A stretch of DNA of 64,000 nt from Salaquimonas sp. (GCA_022340185.1 JAJDOK010000007.1:1-64000); one strand, 5' to 3'; numbered from the stretch's first letter, positions 28,455-37,936 are shown. Notes: generated by a model from the letters alone, not told the origin. Program-made: numbers and translations.

Positions 28455-29258
28455 TTACTCGAGATTGAGAGTCGCCAGAACCGGAACGTGGTCGGAGGGC
28501 CGCTCCCAGCCCCGCGCCTCGCGTACGACCTCGATTTTTTTCAATCTTCCGGCCAGTTCCGGCGCGGCCCAGATGTGGTCGAGCCGCCTGCCTCGGTCGT
28601 TCTTCGTCCAGTCCGGCGAGCGGTAGCTCCACCAGGTGAACAGTTTCTCGCTCGGCGGAATGGTGTTGCGCACCAGATCGGACCAGCCGCCCAGTTCAAA
28701 TGCACGGGTCAAGCCCTCGGTTTCGACCGGCGTGTGACTGACAACCTTCAAGAGCTGCTTGTGCGACCAGACATCGTTTTCGAGCGGGGCAATGTTGAGA
28801 TCGCCAACAAGAATGGAGGGAATGCCCGACTCGACCGATTTCACATCCTCCATTTCGGTAACGAAACGCAGCTTGTGGTCGAACTTCGGATTGATTTCGG
28901 GATCAGGTTCGTCACCGCCGGCCGGAACGTAGAAATTATGCAGCCGCACGGTCCGGCCGTCGCTCCTGAACAGGACCGAGACGTGACGGCTGTCACCCAT
29001 GTCGCAGAAATCGCGGGAATGGATTTCCTCGATCGGACGGCGCGAGAGCGTGGCCACGCCGTGATAGCCCTTCTGGCCGTGGACGGCCTGGAACTCGTAG
29101 CCGAGCCTGGTAAAGGGTTTGGACGGGAACTGGTCGTTCTGGCACTTGATTTCCTGCAGGCACAGAAAATCGGGCTGCCATTTTTCGAGGAATTCGACAA
29201 CCAGCGACTGGCGCAAGCGAACCGAGTTGATGTTCCAGGTCGCTATGGTGAGGGGCAT
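28455..29258 (-). CDS. xthA: Exodeoxyribonuclease III
   Basis: 267-residue AP endonuclease and 3'-5' exonuclease of base-excision repair. Metal and catalytic residues are visible: N10 in TWNINS, E36 in LQEIKCQ, the Asp-Asn pair of VGDLNIAP near 150, and the C-terminal SDHVPV His. It converges with the cNMP gene (15 bp apart). Between it and lolA is a structured 140-bp gap. Confidence 0.96.
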   Translation of the reverse strand: MPLTIATWNINSVRLRQSLVVEFLEKWQPDFLCLQEIKCQNDQFPSKPFTRLGYEFQAVHGQKGYHGVATLSRRPIEEIHSRDFCDMGDSRHVSVLFRSDGRTVRLHNFYVPAGGDEPDPEINPKFDHKLRFVTEMEDVKSVESGIPSILVGDLNIAPLENDVWSHKQLLKVVSHTPVETEGLTRAFELGGWSDLVRNTIPPSEKLFTWWSYRSPDWTKNDRGRRLDHIWAAPELAGRLKKIEVVREARGWERPSDHVPVLATLNLE

Positions 29259-29291
29259 CGGGCGGTGACTGACATGAATGGATAGGAAGAT

Positions 29292-29376
29292 AAAAAAGGG
29301 TCAGGCCCAAAATGGTTGGGAGGCCGCGGTGATGCAAGGGTCGGCCTCACCGGAAGCCGGCCTGTCCACCTTTTTT
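29292..29376 (-). terminator. Structured palindromic element after lolA, probable terminator
   Basis: AAAAAAGG at 29292 and CCTTTTTT at the other end bracket about 70 nt with nested stems (GAGGCCG/CGGCCTC and CCGG/CCGG). Read on minus it would end lolA transcripts with a U-run before xthA. The bracketing sequences are complementary, so the other strand could use it too. Confidence 0.45.
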
Positions 29377-29398
29377 GACCTGATGCCTGACGCGGCGC

Positions 29399-30082
29399 TC
29401 AGCGATTGGAGTTGCGCTGCTGCTGCAAACGGCGCTGGATCGCGAGCTCGTCGAACTTGAACAGGCGGTCGGGAAGTTCGACATTCTTTTCGACGTTGAA
29501 GACCATGACGGATGTTTCCGCGCCCTTTGAATCCTTTACCGTCCACTGGCGCAGGTCGAAGGTCTCCGGATCGAACATCAGCGTGATCAATGCGTCGCCG
29601 AAGACCTTGTCGTCACCCATGACGATGGTGGTGAGATCGGGTTCGTTGACGACGCTCTTGATGTTGTGGTCGTCGAACTCGATACGGTTGGAAAGCAGAA
29701 GCTTCAGAGGTGTCTTTTCGAGCGGATAGAAATCCCAGGTCTTGAGCTTCTTGTTGTGTACGGCGACCGTCGTGCCGTTGGAGATCACCTCGACGGGCGC
29801 GGTCTGTTCGTAGTTGAACCGGATCTTGCCGGGCCGCGAAATGTAGAAGGTTCCGCCGGTCTGGCTACCATTGGGGCCGAATTGCAGGAATTCGCCGGTC
29901 ATGGTCGGCACTGCGGCAAAATGCTGCGACAGCGCCTCGACCGTCTGCTCGTTGGTGAGAGCGGCCTTTTGCGGCTTGGCCTGTGCATCCGCCGGTGCGA
30001 CGAGGAACGTGGCCACGACCAGAAATGCGACAGCGATTCCCGGTATTTGGCGCCAGTTCCAGGGCAATGTGGAAATTTTCAT
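29399..30082 (-). CDS. lolA: Outer-membrane lipoprotein carrier protein LolA
   Basis: 227-residue periplasmic chaperone that carries lipoproteins from LolCDE to the outer membrane. A signal peptide is clear (hydrophobic 15-32, cleavage near ADA at 33). The open-barrel fold is suggested by TMTGEFLQFGPNG near 61 and SRPGKIRFNYE near 82-92. It lies 116 bp after ftsK, a conserved Rhizobiales arrangement. Confidence 0.92.
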   Translation of the reverse strand: MKISTLPWNWRQIPGIAVAFLVVATFLVAPADAQAKPQKAALTNEQTVEALSQHFAAVPTMTGEFLQFGPNGSQTGGTFYISRPGKIRFNYEQTAPVEVISNGTTVAVHNKKLKTWDFYPLEKTPLKLLLSNRIEFDDHNIKSVVNEPDLTTIVMGDDKVFGDALITLMFDPETFDLRQWTVKDSKGAETSVMVFNVEKNVELPDRLFKFDELAIQRRLQQQRNSNR

Positions 30083-30198
30083 CCTGATCGATCCGGTTGT
30101 CTTGCTGGTCGTTCACATGGCGGTTCGGCATGGCCGAAACAAGGCACTGTAGTGACCATAATCGGCCATCGGCGGGAATCACGGCTGCTTGTCCGGGT

Positions 30199-32808
30199 TC
30201 ATATCGTCTCGTCTTCGCCCGGCACCAGGATTTCGCGTTTTCCCGCGTGGTTGGCCGGGCCGATCAGCTCTTCCTTTTCCATGCGTTCGATCAGCGAGGC
30301 GGCGCGGTTATAGCCGATTCCCAGGCGACGCTGGATATAGCTGGTCGATACCTTGCGATCCTTCAGCACGACCGCAACCGCCTGATCGTAGAGATCGTTG
30401 GACTGGGCCAGCGCGTCGGTGCCGGCCGGCGCGTCGCCGCCATCTTCCTCTTCTTCCTGGGTGACGGTCTCGAGATATTCCGGCACGCCCTGGGTCTTGA
30501 GATGCGCGACGACCTTTTCGACCTCGTCATCGGAGACGAAGGGCCCGTGGACGCGCTGGATACGGCCGCCGCCGGCCATATAGAGCATGTCGCCCATGCC
30601 GAGAAGCTGTTCGGCGCCCTGCTCGCCCAGAATGGTGCGGCTGTCGATCTTCGAGGTGACCTGGAAGGAGATGCGGGTCGGGAAATTGGCCTTGATCGTG
30701 CCGGTGATGACGTCGACGGACGGGCGCTGCGTCGCCATGATGACATGGATGCCGGCGGCGCGCGCCATCTGCGCCAGGCGCTGGATGGCGCCTTCGATAT
30801 CCTTGCCGGCGACCATCATCAGGTCGGCCATTTCGTCGATAATGACGACGATATAGGGCATGGGGTCGAGTTCGAGTTCCTCGGTCTCGTAGACCGCCTC
30901 GCCGGTCTGGCGGTCATAACCGGTTTGCACGGTGCGATTCAGCGTTTCGCCCTTCTTGTGCGCCTCGCCGATGCGGGTGTTGAAGCCCTCGATGTTCCTG
31001 ACCCCGAGTTTGGACATCTTGCGATAGCGTTCCTCCATCTCGCGCACGGTCCATTTGAGCGCGACGACCGCCTTTTTCGGGTCGGTAACGACCGGGGTCA
31101 GCAGATGCGGAATGCCGTCATAGATCGACAGTTCGAGCATCTTGGGGTCGATCATGATCAGGCGGACCTGCTCGGGCGCCATGCGATAGAGGATCGACAG
31201 GATCATGGTGTTGATGGCGACCGACTTGCCGGAGCCGGTGGTGCCGGCAACGAGCAGATGCGGCATCTTGGCGAGATCGGCAATCACCGGTTCGCCGCCG
31301 ATGGTCTTGCCGAGGACAAGCGACAGGCGGCCCTTGGCGGTCTCGTAGTCACTGCTCGACAGCAATTCGCGCAGATAAACGGTTTCACGACGCGAATTGG
31401 GCAATTCGATGCCGATGGCGTTGCGGCCGGGCACGACCGCGACGCGACAGGCGATCGCACTCATCGAACGGGCGATATCGTCGGCAAGACCGATGACGCG
31501 CGAGGATTTTATGCCGGGCGCGGGCTCGAGTTCGTACAAGGTAACGACCGGGCCCGGACGGACATTGATGATCTCGCCCTTGACGCCGAAATCCTCCAGC
31601 ACGCCCTCGAGCAGGCGGGCATTCTGTTCCAGCGCGTCGGGGCTGAGCGCGGCGTCGGCGCCCTGCTTCTTCGGTTCGGAAAGCATGTGTAGCTGCGGCA
31701 ATTCGAATCGGTTGTCGGAAAGCAGCGAAGTCTGGGCCTCGCGCGCGGCACGCTTTGACTGTTTGAGCTTGCCGGTCATCGGCTTGACGCGGTTGCCCGA
31801 GGCATTGTTCTCGCGGAATTGCGGTTCGAATTCCGCATCGACCAGCAGGTCACCCTGATCGTCGTCGGGATGATGGATTTCCTCGCCATAGCCTGGCGCG
31901 AAATCAGGTGCGCGCAGATAGTCACCGTCTTCACCGGTCCATTCTTCTTCCCATTCCCCGGAATCGGGGTTGCCGGCAATGGCCTGGCGTCTCGCATTGC
32001 TGGCGAGGGTGAAATCCTCCAGCCCGTCATCTGGCGGTGCGGTCAAGCTCGACCAGGCATCGGCCATTCTCGAAAAGATGGAAGGCTTGCCGGGGGCTCT
32101 CGGGCGTCGACGCAGCCTTGCACGCATCATGAAGTACCAATGGGCCAGCGCGCCGAGCGTTAGGCCGCTTTCGTCGTCGTCATCCTCGAGGATTTCGCCG
32201 GTTTCGGCATCATATTGCAGTTCATGCGTATGACGGCGACCGATCAGGCCGGCGGCATAAAGCACCAGCGGCAGCGCGGCGAGCGCGAAAGTCAGACCAA
32301 GCAGGATCGCCAGCAAACCATGCGGATAGTTGCCAATCACCAGTGCGGGAAGTTTCAGGACGAGATCGCCTGCGACGCCGCCCAGGCCGGTCGGCAGCGG
32401 CCAGCCCGACGAACGCGGCAGGCAGCCGGCGGCGGCGGCGGCCAGCAGGGTCGCCGGAAGCCAGGCGACGAGCCGGCCCTTCCATCTGCCTATTTCATGC
32501 TGGACGATCTTGAGCCAGGCCCAGACGGCGGGCGGCACAAGCGCGACAACAGCGGCAAGTCCGATAAACTGCATCATCAGGTCGGCGATGGAGGCACCGA
32601 GAAAGCCGCCGGCATTCTGCGGCACCATGCCATTGGCATTCGACAGGCTGGGATCGGCGACGTTCCAGGTGGCAAGTGCGGCGAAGACGAACAAAACGAC
32701 GGCGAGAAGCGCCAGACCCGTCAACACGCCGAACTGACGCGACAGCCTGCCGGCGATCTTTTCGGTGCGTTCATCGATCCCCGCCGACCGGATACCGGAA
32801 AGCTGCAT
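30199..32808 (-). CDS. ftsK: DNA translocase FtsK
   Basis: 869-residue septal motor that pumps the chromosome termini apart and activates XerCD at dif. The N-terminal domain (1-210) has four to five membrane helices. An acidic/proline-poor linker follows, then the RecA-like motor with Walker A GTTGSGKS near 525 and Walker [11 protein letters not shown] near 655. The C-terminal winged-helix gamma domain (about 800-865, [17 protein letters not shown]) reads orienting sequences. A perfect CtrA box lies 80 bp before the start, suggesting cell-cycle control. Confidence 0.97.
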   Translation of the reverse strand: MQLSGIRSAGIDERTEKIAGRLSRQFGVLTGLALLAVVLFVFAALATWNVADPSLSNANGMVPQNAGGFLGASIADLMMQFIGLAAVVALVPPAVWAWLKIVQHEIGRWKGRLVAWLPATLLAAAAAGCLPRSSGWPLPTGLGGVAGDLVLKLPALVIGNYPHGLLAILLGLTFALAALPLVLYAAGLIGRRHTHELQYDAETGEILEDDDDESGLTLGALAHWYFMMRARLRRRPRAPGKPSIFSRMADAWSSLTAPPDDGLEDFTLASNARRQAIAGNPDSGEWEEEWTGEDGDYLRAPDFAPGYGEEIHHPDDDQGDLLVDAEFEPQFRENNASGNRVKPMTGKLKQSKRAAREAQTSLLSDNRFELPQLHMLSEPKKQGADAALSPDALEQNARLLEGVLEDFGVKGEIINVRPGPVVTLYELEPAPGIKSSRVIGLADDIARSMSAIACRVAVVPGRNAIGIELPNSRRETVYLRELLSSSDYETAKGRLSLVLGKTIGGEPVIADLAKMPHLLVAGTTGSGKSVAINTMILSILYRMAPEQVRLIMIDPKMLELSIYDGIPHLLTPVVTDPKKAVVALKWTVREMEERYRKMSKLGVRNIEGFNTRIGEAHKKGETLNRTVQTGYDRQTGEAVYETEELELDPMPYIVVIIDEMADLMMVAGKDIEGAIQRLAQMARAAGIHVIMATQRPSVDVITGTIKANFPTRISFQVTSKIDSRTILGEQGAEQLLGMGDMLYMAGGGRIQRVHGPFVSDDEVEKVVAHLKTQGVPEYLETVTQEEEEDGGDAPAGTDALAQSNDLYDQAVAVVLKDRKVSTSYIQRRLGIGYNRAASLIERMEKEELIGPANHAGKREILVPGEDETI

Positions 32809-32887
32809 GCCTCAACTCCGCCGCCTTGAAACCGTTATCTGAGCATTCGTGCGCGCCAACGCGCCGCAGAACCCTAAAAGGGGAAGG

Positions 32888-32902
32888 TTAAGACCCTGTT
32901 AA
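32888..32902. promoter_or_regulatory. CtrA binding box upstream of ftsK
   Basis: Exact TTAA-N7-TTAA (spacer GACCCTG), extended to TTAACCAT, the half-site form typical of rhizobial CtrA targets. It is 80-94 nt before the ftsK ATG. Confidence 0.65.
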
Positions 32903-32943
32903 CCATGGAGGCTACCGGCCGGATATCAAAAGGTGCTCCGGAC

Positions 32944-32972
32944 AAAAAAAGGCCCGGGAACAAACCCGGGCC
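32944..32972 (-). terminator. Intrinsic terminator of the candidate sRNA
   Basis: On minus: GGCCCGGG stem, TTTGTT loop, CCCGGGCC, then seven Ts. No reading frame ends just before it, so it must serve a non-coding transcript or an attenuator. Confidence 0.85.
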
Positions 32973-33122
32973 CAGTTGTTGGAACGGCTGGAATTTCCTG
33001 CACGTCCCGACGGGACTGTTGACCGCCCCGGCTGACCGGGACAGCAATTTCTCAATACTGTTATCAGGAGCTGTTCACGCCGGACATGGGAGTTGACTTT
33101 CCTTCGCTCTCGATAGGTTCGC
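32944..33122 (-). ncRNA. Candidate nitrogen-regulated small RNA downstream of amtB
   Basis: A roughly 179-nt transcript is predicted from a sigma54-type promoter (33131-33150, start near 33122) to an intrinsic terminator (32944-32972). No protein gene fits. Inside are a possible ACAGC/GCUGU stem enclosing CUCCUGA, which could pair with ribosome-binding sites, then CCCGG/CCGGG and GUCCC/GGGAC hairpins. A 7-codon reading frame (33087-33064) is also present. It is separate from amtB, whose own terminator lies 170 bp upstream. An alternative is a long attenuated leader of ftsK, but the promoter type argues against that. Function unknown. Confidence 0.65.
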
Positions 33123-33130
33123 AGGAAGAA

Positions 33131-33150
33131 CATTCAATCCGCGTGCCAAA
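33131..33150 (-). promoter_or_regulatory. Sigma54-type promoter of the candidate sRNA
   Basis: On minus: TTTGGCACGCGGATTGAA. The -24 element TTGGCACG is perfect; the -12 element is TTGA instead of TTGC. The same -12 change and the same flanking CCAGTTTGGCACGC occur at the glnK promoter, which supports it as a real RpoN site. Confidence 0.68.
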
Positions 33151-33233
33151 CTGGTGTACTGTCGAGAATATGTTGTTTTATTTAGGCTTTTTGAATTCCT
33201 TCAACGAGGAGCGGCCTCAATGGCTTCCATGGA

Positions 33234-33250
33234 TGCGTATTTTCTATGCA
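33234..33250. promoter_or_regulatory. NtrC-like enhancer site for the sRNA
   Basis: TGCGTATTTTCTATGCA, 17 bp, is identical at 14 positions to the site upstream of glnK and has the TGC-N10-TGCA shape of NtrC sites. Its centre is about 120 bp upstream of the predicted start. Confidence 0.58.
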
Positions 33251-33290
33251 ACCACGCGGCATTGATCGATTTGTGATCATTCCATCGTTC

Positions 33291-33324
33291 AAAAAAAGCC
33301 GGCCCGGACAATGTCCGGGCCGGC
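33291..33324 (-). terminator. Intrinsic terminator of glnK-amtB
   Basis: On minus: a long GC-rich hairpin (GCCGGCCCGGAC with its complement) followed by seven Ts, about 50 nt after the amtB stop. Confidence 0.88.
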
Positions 33325-33376
33325 CTCTCATTGCTGCCGACAGATGCGATGCCGGCTTCAGTGACTACAAGCGATC

Positions 33377-34714
33377 CTAGGCAACGCTTTCGCCATGCAG
33401 GGCGATGTCGAGACCCTCTTGTTCCTCAGCATCGCTCGGGCGCAGGCCGATGACAGCCTTGATGACCATGAGGATGACGAAGGAGGCGACGGCCGTCCAT
33501 ACGATGGTTGCGATGATGCCGTAGAACTGGGTGACGATCGAGGCACCCTCACCGGCAGAGTTGATGGCCGGATCGGCGAAGACGCCCGTCAGCAGGGCGC
33601 CGACGATGCCGCCGATGCCGTGAACGCCGAAGGCGTCGAGCGAGTCGTCATAGCCAAGCATCTTCTTGAGATGCGCGGCACCCCAATAGCAGACCACGCC
33701 GGCGACGATGCCGACGATGAGGGCGCCCGTCGGATTGACGAAGCCCGAGGCCGGGGTGACGGCGACGAGGCCGGCAACCGCACCGGAAATGATGCCGAGA
33801 ACGCTTGGCTTGCCGGCGATGATCCATTCGGCGAACATCCAGGCGAGTGCCGCGGCGGCGGTGGCGACCTGCGTGTTCATCATGGCCGCACCGGCAAGGC
33901 CGTCGGCTGCCAGTTCCGAACCGGCGTTGAAGCCGAACCAGCCGACCCACAGCAGGGCAGCGCCGGTGACCGACCAGGTCAGGTCATGCGGCGCCATGTT
34001 GGCCGAACCGAAGCCCTTGCGTTTGCCGATGACCAGTGCACAGACGAGGCCGGCAACACCGGCATTGATGTGAACGACCGTGCCGCCGGCGAAGTCGAGA
34101 ACGCCTGCATCCGACAGGAAGCCGCCGCCCCATACCCAGTGAGCGATCGGCGAATAGACGATGATCGACCACAACACCATGAAGATGAGCATCGCGGAGA
34201 ACTTCATGCGCTCCGCGAACGCGCCGGTGATGAGCGCCGGCGTTATGATGGCAAAGGTCATCTGGAACATGGAGAAGACGTATTCGGGAATGGTGCCCGA
34301 AAGCGAATCGACACCAACGCCCGAGTGCATGAAGGCGGAGAAGCCGCCCATATAGGCGTTCATGGAGCCGCCATCGGTGAAGGCGATGGAATAGCCGACG
34401 ACGAACCAGACAATGGTCATCGCGCAGGTGATGGCGAAGCTCTGCATTACGGTGGCGAGCACGTTTTTCTTGCGCACCATGCCGCCATAGAACAGCGCCA
34501 GGCCCGGAATGGTCATCATGAGAACCAGCGCGGTGGAGGTCAGCATCCATGCCGTGTCGCCGGCACTCAGCGTCGGTTCAGCCTCGGCGACCACTTCGGT
34601 CGTGGTTTCCTGCGCATAGGCCATGGCCGTGGCCAAGACAGTGAACAGGCCACTGGCAGTGAGCCCCAGACCAATAGGTCCGGCGCGGGAAGGAAGTATA
34701 TCGGTAAACTTCAT
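33377..34714 (-). CDS. amtB: Ammonium transporter AmtB
   Basis: 445-residue inner-membrane channel for ammonium. The start at 34714 has GGGAGA upstream and opens with a signal-like helix (about 15-36, ending AYA) before the mature N-terminus. About 11 membrane helices follow. Pore elements include the twin-His positions in VVHINAGVAG and FGVHGIGG, and FYGGMVRKKNVL near residue 80. It lies 37 bp after glnK, whose product plugs the channel when nitrogen is plentiful. The terminator is at 33291-33324. Confidence 0.97.
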   Translation of the reverse strand: MKFTDILPSRAGPIGLGLTASGLFTVLATAMAYAQETTTEVVAEAEPTLSAGDTAWMLTSTALVLMMTIPGLALFYGGMVRKKNVLATVMQSFAITCAMTIVWFVVGYSIAFTDGGSMNAYMGGFSAFMHSGVGVDSLSGTIPEYVFSMFQMTFAIITPALITGAFAERMKFSAMLIFMVLWSIIVYSPIAHWVWGGGFLSDAGVLDFAGGTVVHINAGVAGLVCALVIGKRKGFGSANMAPHDLTWSVTGAALLWVGWFGFNAGSELAADGLAGAAMMNTQVATAAAALAWMFAEWIIAGKPSVLGIISGAVAGLVAVTPASGFVNPTGALIVGIVAGVVCYWGAAHLKKMLGYDDSLDAFGVHGIGGIVGALLTGVFADPAINSAGEGASIVTQFYGIIATIVWTAVASFVILMVIKAVIGLRPSDAEEQEGLDIALHGESVA

Positions 34715-34751
34715 CGGGGATTCTCCCTGGAAAATTCTGGCAATGGCCCGC

Positions 34752-35200
<449 letters not shown>

Positions 35201-35306
35201 CTGGATTTGGCGTATTAACTGTTTGTTATTGAATGGATTTTTTGCCCGGAAACGAATCAGCGGGCCGAACTTACCTAACGTAAATTGCAAAAGCTTTGGA
35301 TCAATT

Positions 35307-35323
35307 TGCTTATTTTTTGTGCA
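35307..35323. promoter_or_regulatory. NtrC-like enhancer upstream of glnK
   Basis: TGCTTATTTTTTGTGCA fits the 17-bp NtrC consensus (TGC at one end, GTGCA at the other). Its centre is about 140 bp upstream of the predicted start. A weaker candidate begins at 35286. Confidence 0.62.
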
Positions 35324-35349
35324 TTTCCTCAATTCTGACCAAATATTGC

Positions 35350-36243
35350 TCAGCTTTTCGCTTCGCTTTCGGCTTGGGCGCGGCGCACCCGGATGAGGCC
35401 CTCCTGGGCGACCGAAGCGACCAGTGCGCCATCGCGTGCATAGATGCTTCCGCGCGTGAAGCCGCGCCCGCCGGAAGTGTTGGGGCTGTCCTGGGTATAA
35501 AGATGCCAATCCTCCATATGCACCGGACGGTGGAACCAGATGGCGTGGTCGAGGCTCGCGACCTGCAATTGCGGGTCGAATACGGCCCTGCCATGTGCGT
35601 AGAGCGATGTGTCGAGCAGGGTCATGTCGGAGGCATAGGCCAGCACGCATGCCTGGATCGCCGGATCGTCGGGCAGATCGCCGGTGGCGCGAAACCAGAT
35701 GTTCTGTATCGGATCCAGTTTGCGTGAAGAAATGAAATGGGTGAGGTCGGTGGGGCGAAGCTCGATGGGACGCGCGCGCTGCCAGTAGTGGCGGACATTT
35801 TCCGGAGCATGGTCGATATATTTTTCGGCGAGCTCCTTTTCGCTGGGCAGCGATTCGGGCGGTGTCACCTTCGGCATGGCAATGAAATGTTCCAGACCCG
35901 GTTCGTGCACCTGAAACGAGGCAGACATCGAAAAGATCGCCTTGCCGTGCTGGAGGGCGACAACCCGGCGCGTGGTGAAGCTGCCGCCGTCACGGATGCG
36001 GTCGACTTGGTAGATGATGGGAACTTCCGGATCGCCGGGCCGCATGAAATAGCAGTGCAGCGAATGGACGTGGCGCTTCGAGACGACGGTGCGGCTTGCC
36101 GCAACCAGCGCCTGGCCGATCACCTGGCCACCGAAGACGCGCTGCCAGCCGACCTTGGGGCTGACACCGCGAAACAGATCCTCCTCCAGCTTTTCCAGAT
36201 CGAGTATTTCGACAAGGCTGGCCACCGCTTTCGACGTGTTCAT
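35350..36243 (-). CDS. tesB: Acyl-CoA thioesterase II
   Basis: 297-residue double-hotdog enzyme hydrolysing medium- and long-chain acyl-CoA. The start at 36243 opens MNTSKAVASLVEIL. Residues 40-75 (LFRGVSPKVGWQRVFGGQVIGQAL) and the C-terminal DHAIWFHRPVHMEDWHLY, residues near 240-257, are typical; shown here only in part for each. It precedes glnK-amtB, as in many Rhizobiales, and is separated from glnK by 259 bp that hold the nitrogen promoter. Confidence 0.94.
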   Translation of the reverse strand: MNTSKAVASLVEILDLEKLEEDLFRGVSPKVGWQRVFGGQVIGQALVAASRTVVSKRHVHSLHCYFMRPGDPEVPIIYQVDRIRDGGSFTTRRVVALQHGKAIFSMSASFQVHEPGLEHFIAMPKVTPPESLPSEKELAEKYIDHAPENVRHYWQRARPIELRPTDLTHFISSRKLDPIQNIWFRATGDLPDDPAIQACVLAYASDMTLLDTSLYAHGRAVFDPQLQVASLDHAIWFHRPVHMEDWHLYTQDSPNTSGGRGFTRGSIYARDGALVASVAQEGLIRVRRAQAESEAKS

Positions 36244-36353
36244 CGCAAAACCTGATTCCTCGTTCCTCGCTGCGCCTTCAAGATGCGGCGTTGCCGTCAA
36301 TAGCGCCACATTATCGATTATGATAGTTCGTCAAAGGCAAAAGGAATGGCAGG

Positions 36354-37637
36354 ATGGCGCGTCAAACAACCAGAAGAGCGACGAAAAAGTCGTCAGACAA
36401 TACAGTTGCGGACGAAACGGATGTCCTGATCGCCGGCGGCGGCTATGTCGGTCTGTGCACCGCGGTTGCGATCCGTGGCGCCGCGCCGACGCTGTCGGTG
36501 ACGATCGTCGATCCGGTGCCGGCGGAAGCAATCGAGAAGGACGTGCGCGCTTCGGCGATTGCGGCTGCTGCGACACGGATGCTCGAACGGCTCGGTGTCT
36601 GGGCCGAACTTGTCGCCGATGCGCAGCCGATCAACGAAATGATCGTTACCGACAGCCGTCTGTCGGATGCGACACGGCCGGTTTTCCTGACCTTTGCCAA
36701 TGACAGAACGGGTGGCGAACCAGGCGGTGAACAAACGCCCTTCGCCCACATGCTGCCCAACCGTTCGCTGGTCAAGGCGTTGCGCGCCAAGGCCGAAGCG
36801 CTCGGGGTCGCGCTGGTCACCAATACGGTGGAAGGTTTCTCGGTTGGCCCCGCTTCGGTCGACATTTGTCTCGGCAAGGGTGCGGCATCGGCGAAATTGC
36901 TGATCGCTGCCGATGGCGTACGTTCGAAACTGCGCGAAGCCGCCGGCATCCGCACGCTGCACTGGCCTTACGAGCAGATGGGTATTGTGGTGACGGTGGC
37001 CCATGAACGCCCACATGAGGGCCGTGCGGAAGAGCATTTCCTGCCGGCCGGGCCGTTCGCGATCCTGCCGCTCAAGGATAATCGCTCGTCTCTGGTATGG
37101 ACGGAACGCACCGCCGACGCCAGGCGGCTGATGGAAGCCGACGACATCACATTCGAACTGGAACTCGAACAGCGTTTTGGCCACAAGCTCGGTGCAATCA
37201 CGGTCGAGGGACCGCGCCGCGCCTTTCCGCTCGGGCTGACACTGGCCCGCGACACGGTACAGGAGCGGTTCGCGCTTGCCGGCGATGCCGCTCATGGTAT
37301 TCACCCGATCGCCGGCCAGGGTCTCAATCTCGGCTTCAAGGACGCGGCCGCGCTTTCCGAAACCATTGTCGAAGCGCACCGACTGGGTCTCGATATCGGT
37401 TCGCTTGCGGTGCTGGAGCGCTATCAGCAATGGCGTCGTTTCGACACGGTGCAGATGGGGGTGACGACCGATGTCCTCAACCGGCTGTTTTCCAACAATA
37501 ATCCGCTGCTGAGAACGATGCGCGACACGGGTCTGGGGCTGGTTGATCGGCTGCCGGGTCTGAAACGGCGCTTCATCGACCAGGCGGCCGGCTATGGAAG
37601 CGGCACGCCGCGGCTCTTGCAGGGCGAGGCGATCTGA
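36354..37637 (+). CDS. UbiH/UbiF/VisC-type FAD monooxygenase (ubiquinone synthesis)
   Basis: 427-residue flavin hydroxylase of the ubiquinone ring-modifying family. The FAD-binding LIAGGGYVGL is at residues 25-34, after a 20-residue basic start. The second motif GDAAHGIHPIAGQGLN lies near residue 307. Alphaproteobacteria often have one or two broad-specificity members (UbiL/UbiM/UbiH types), so the position hydroxylated cannot be told. It diverges from tesB and converges with the Trm112-like gene, 2 bp away. Confidence 0.9.
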   Translation: MARQTTRRATKKSSDNTVADETDVLIAGGGYVGLCTAVAIRGAAPTLSVTIVDPVPAEAIEKDVRASAIAAAATRMLERLGVWAELVADAQPINEMIVTDSRLSDATRPVFLTFANDRTGGEPGGEQTPFAHMLPNRSLVKALRAKAEALGVALVTNTVEGFSVGPASVDICLGKGAASAKLLIAADGVRSKLREAAGIRTLHWPYEQMGIVVTVAHERPHEGRAEEHFLPAGPFAILPLKDNRSSLVWTERTADARRLMEADDITFELELEQRFGHKLGAITVEGPRRAFPLGLTLARDTVQERFALAGDAAHGIHPIAGQGLNLGFKDAAALSETIVEAHRLGLDIGSLAVLERYQQWRRFDTVQMGVTTDVLNRLFSNNNPLLRTMRDTGLGLVDRLPGLKRRFIDQAAGYGSGTPRLLQGEAI

Positions 37638-37639
37638 AT

Positions 37640-37936
37640 CTATTCCCTGGCCAGTTCCTCATCGGTCAGCTGGCGGGCCTCCGAAGCGAGCATGATCGGA
37701 ATGCCGTCGCGAATGGGGAAAGCAAGACGCGCCGCGCGCGAGACGAGCTCATGCCTTGGAGCGTCATGTTCGAGTGCGGTCCGTGTCAGCGGGCAGACCA
37801 GCATTTCCAGCATCTTGATGTCGACAGTCCTCGGGACGTGGGGATGCAGTGTTGTTGCGGGAACGTGCAGGCCGCTCTTCACCGCAGGTTGGGCCGAGGG
37901 GTCGGCCGGTTGCTTGCCGGAGGGCGTTTGCGTCAC
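37640..37936 (-). CDS. Trm112 family (UPF0434) small protein
   Basis: 98 residues. A 35-residue polar N-terminal extension precedes a Trm112-like fold ([15 protein letters not shown] near 41-55, [11 protein letters not shown] near 73-83). The family usually has CP-x-C near the start and this copy keeps only C-P-L-T, so zinc is probably not bound. Eukaryotic Trm112 activates methyltransferases; bacterial partners are unclear. The start overlaps the Lon-N gene by 4 bp. A shorter start near residue 41 is possible. Confidence 0.85.
   Translation of the reverse strand: MTQTPSGKQPADPSAQPAVKSGLHVPATTLHPHVPRTVDIKMLEMLVCPLTRTALEHDAPRHELVSRAARLAFPIRDGIPIMLASEARQLTDEELARE

Larger units (their letters stand above)
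32809..33376. other. 568-bp ftsK-amtB intergenic region
   Basis: There is no credible protein gene. From left to right it holds the ftsK upstream region with a CtrA box, a candidate minus-strand small RNA ending in a strong terminator, its sigma54-type promoter, an NtrC-like site and the terminator of glnK-amtB. Each is listed separately. Confidence 0.8.

Noticed and set aside
30097-31692. 531-codon open frame antisense to ftsK
   Set aside because: It is the mirror of a highly conserved coding sequence in GC-rich DNA; its product is compositionally odd (Asp/His/Arg-rich) and matches no family I know.
32912-33133. 73-codon minus-strand frame across the candidate sRNA
   Set aside because: It starts upstream of the predicted transcript start, has no ribosome-binding site and reads through the terminator hairpin.
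35215-35229. Near-CtrA box (TTAA-N7-TTAT) by the glnK promoter
   Set aside because: One mismatch in an AT-rich promoter region; too likely by chance to claim.
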